DNA from: Chitinophagaceae bacterium
Lineage (GTDB): Bacteria; Bacteroidota; Bacteroidia; Chitinophagales; Chitinophagaceae
DNA: 8,209 nt
Direction: 5' to 3'
Assembly: GCA_017853235.1 (NCBI GenBank)
Contig: JAFMJX010000079.1
Span: 1 to 8,209 of the forward strand
Below the pieces are notes generated by a model. That model was given only the letters and a program-made list of their open reading frames with translations, did not search any database and was not told where the DNA came from. Numbering within the stretch: the first letter of the stretch is position 1; the number at the start of each line of letters is the position of its first letter. Shown here one piece after another: positions 7,233 to 8,209 of the stretch. Both the position numbers and the translations under genes were made by a program.

Positions 7233-7955
7233 ATGGGAAGAATATTTGAAGTACGTAAAGCCACTATGTTCAAAAGATTTGATCGTATGGCAAAGCAATT
7301 TACACGTATTGGTAAAGAAATTGTGATTGCAGTAAAGGCTTCCGGGCCAGACCCCGATAGTAACCCTGCCCTAAGGAGATGTTATCAAAATGCCCGTAGT
7401 GTGGGTATGCCTAAGGACCGTGTAGAAGCAGCAATTAAAAGAGCTATGGGTAAGGACACGAGTAATTATGAAGAAATTTTATACGAAGGATATGCGCCAC
7501 ATGGAGTTGCTTTATTGGTGGAAACTGCAACCGACAATCATGTTAGAACTGTTGCCAATGTAAAAAGTCATTTTAACAAGGGAGGAGGTGCGCTAGGAAA
7601 TAGTGGTAGCGTAAGCTTCCAATTTAAAAAAATGGGCGTTTTTAAATTGAATCCTGAAGGTTTAAGTATAGACGATTTAGAACTAGAATTAATTGATCAT
7701 GGATTAGATGAGTTAGGAGACAGTAATGATGATAATGGAAATCCAATTTTAGTATTAAGATGTGCTTTCACCGATTTTGGTAATTTACAAAAAGCATTAG
7801 AAGAAAAAAATATCACACCCATTAGCGCCGAATTGGAATGGATCCCTACAACGACCGTTCCCATTAGCGATGAGCAAGCAGAAGATGTTAGTAAATTGAT
7901 TGAGAGATTGGAAGAAGACGAAGACGTGAATAAAGTGTTTCACAACATGGGGTAG
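7233..7955 (+). CDS. yebC: YebC/PmpR (TACO1) family protein
   Basis: This 240-residue cytoplasmic protein belongs to the YebC/TACO1 family. Members were first described as DNA-binding regulators (PmpR); YebC and mitochondrial TACO1 have more recently been linked to translation through difficult, proline-rich stretches. The N-terminus MGRIFEVRKATMFKRFDRMA, followed by KQFTRIGKEI, is the Bacteroidota form. MPKDRVEAAIKRA (59-71) is the family hallmark. YEGYAPHGVALLVETATDN (84-102) and KGGGALGNSGSVSFQF (116-131) follow, and the acidic tail ends in VNKVFHNMG. The ATG at 7233 is chosen over an in-frame TTG at 7209, because the TTG lies within the promoter box and the family begins at MGR. No clear Shine-Dalgarno sequence is visible. 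The stop codon directly abuts a long inverted repeat. Whether this copy acts in transcription or translation is not decided by the sequence. Confidence 0.95.
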   Translation: MGRIFEVRKATMFKRFDRMAKQFTRIGKEIVIAVKASGPDPDSNPALRRCYQNARSVGMPKDRVEAAIKRAMGKDTSNYEEILYEGYAPHGVALLVETATDNHVRTVANVKSHFNKGGGALGNSGSVSFQFKKMGVFKLNPEGLSIDDLELELIDHGLDELGDSNDDNGNPILVLRCAFTDFGNLQKALEEKNITPISAELEWIPTTTVPISDEQAEDVSKLIERLEEDEDVNKVFHNMG

Positions 7956-7996
7956 TTTAAGATATACTTTTATAAAAAATAAAAGTATATCTTAAA
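7956..7996 (+). repeat. Perfect 18-bp inverted repeat at the yebC 3' end (hairpin A)
   Basis: The arms 7956-7973 (TTTAAGATATACTTTTAT) and 7979-7996 are perfect reverse complements around a 5-nt A loop. The left arm begins at the base after the yebC stop. The stem is A/T-rich and followed by CCCTCTTATG, not a T-tract, so it is a poor intrinsic terminator but could be an mRNA 3'-end stabilising hairpin. Its right arm is in exact 83-bp register with the array that follows (ATAAAAGTA at 7979 and 8062; CCCTC starts 9 nt later in both). It is therefore best read as a diverged first member of that array. Confidence 0.85.
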
Positions 7997-8011
7997 CCCT
8001 CTTATGATTTA

Positions 8012-8035
8012 TTCAAAAAATTAAAATTTTTCGAA
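8012..8035. repeat. A/T-rich linker palindrome, repeated at 8095-8118 and 8178-8201
   Basis: TTCAAAAAATT and AATTTTTCGAA form 11-bp arms with one A-C mismatch around a 2-nt centre. It lies in the linker between the strong hairpins and recurs in all three copies. It is weakly stable as RNA because the loop is too small, so DNA-level symmetry, such as a dimeric protein site or bent A-tract DNA, is as likely as a transcript hairpin. Confidence 0.6.
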
Positions 8036-8039
8036 ACAC

Positions 8040-8076
8040 TTCAGGTACTTATTTTATAAATATAAAAGTACCTGAA
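8040..8076. repeat. Hairpin B, first copy
   Basis: The arms TTCAGGTACTT (8040-8050) and AAGTACCTGAA (8066-8076) pair perfectly over 11 bp. Inside the 15-nt centre, 8054-8058 and 8061-8065 can pair for up to 5 more bp, leaving a 3-nt bulge on the left. It shares the inner stem TACTT/AAGTA with hairpin A but has different outer arms. Confidence 0.9.
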
Positions 8077-8122
8077 ATTCCCTCTTATGATTTATTCAAA
8101 AAATTAAAATTTTTCGAAACAC

Positions 8123-8159
8123 TTCAGGTACTTATTTTATAAATATAAAAGTACCTGAA
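8123..8159. repeat. Hairpin B, second copy
   Basis: This is identical to the first copy, 83 bp downstream. A third copy would begin at 8206, but only its first four bases (TTCA) are inside the window. Confidence 0.9.
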
Positions 8160-8209
8160 ATTCCCTCTTATGATTTATTCAAAAAATTAAAATTTTTCGA
8201 AACACTTCA

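Larger units (their letters stand above)
7997..8209. repeat. 83-bp tandem repeat array, about 2.6 identical copies, cut by the window edge
   Basis: Copies start at 7997, 8080 and 8163, each with CCCTCTTATGATTTATTC. The first two are complete and appear identical over 83 bp. The third is cut after 47 bp by the window end. Each unit has a linker of about 43 bp holding an A/T-rich imperfect palindrome, then a 37-bp strong palindrome, then ATT. The unit length is not a multiple of three and the frames contain early stops, so it is not coding. This accounts for all non-genic sequence after hairpin A. The true copy number is unknown. Confidence 0.95.

Noticed and set aside
7933..7941. AAGTGTTTC in the yebC 3' end, reverse complement of GAAACACTT in the array linker
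   Set aside because: A 9-nt match in A/T-rich sequence is expected by chance and lies in conserved coding sequence (KVFHN).
7956..8209. CRISPR array
   Set aside because: The putative spacers are palindromic, two are identical, and no cas gene is in the window.
7956..8209. Integron attC sites
   Set aside because: The hairpins lack the RYYYAAC/GTTRRRY core boxes, and there are no cassette genes or integrase in the window.

Overview
The window looks like low-GC Bacteroidota chromosome, possibly Chitinophagaceae or a relative. Three things suggest this: YebC begins with the Bacteroidota-type N-terminus (MGRIFEVRKA) instead of the proteobacterial MAGHSKW; start codons lack clear Shine-Dalgarno sequences and sit in A/T-rich leaders; and two genes are preceded by exact matches to the Bacteroidota -7 promoter element TAnnTTTG. 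The family-level placement is a guess.

Layout. Positions 3-140 hold the C-terminal end of a probable thioredoxin-fold protein. An LDH-type malate dehydrogenase (190-1119, +) follows, with its own promoter and a hairpin terminator at 1153-1185. A convergent minus-strand cluster runs from 5454 down to 1208 with gaps of only 10, 44 and 11 bp. In transcription order it encodes a glutamate/aspartate-type DAACS symporter, a DedA membrane protein, an MFS transporter and a GT9 (heptosyltransferase-like) glycosyltransferase. A divergent intergenic region (5455-5644) separates it from a cationic-amino-acid-type APC permease (5645-7135, +), which ends at a very strong GC-rich terminator (7161-7201). YebC (7233-7955, +) follows, with a -7 box almost touching that terminator.

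The last 254 bp are non-coding and are the most unusual part. A perfect 18-bp inverted repeat starts at the base after the yebC stop codon. It runs into an 83-bp tandem array (2.6 identical copies) that reaches the window edge. Each unit carries a strong palindrome and a weaker A/T palindrome. The first hairpin lies in exact 83-bp register with the array and shares its inner stem, but its outer stem is different and still fully paired. Pairing has therefore been kept while the sequence changed.

The genes are mostly housekeeping: central carbon metabolism, amino-acid uptake by two unrelated carriers (DAACS and APC), envelope functions (DedA, GT9) and translation (YebC). I see no defence system, phage gene, transposase or tRNA/rRNA.
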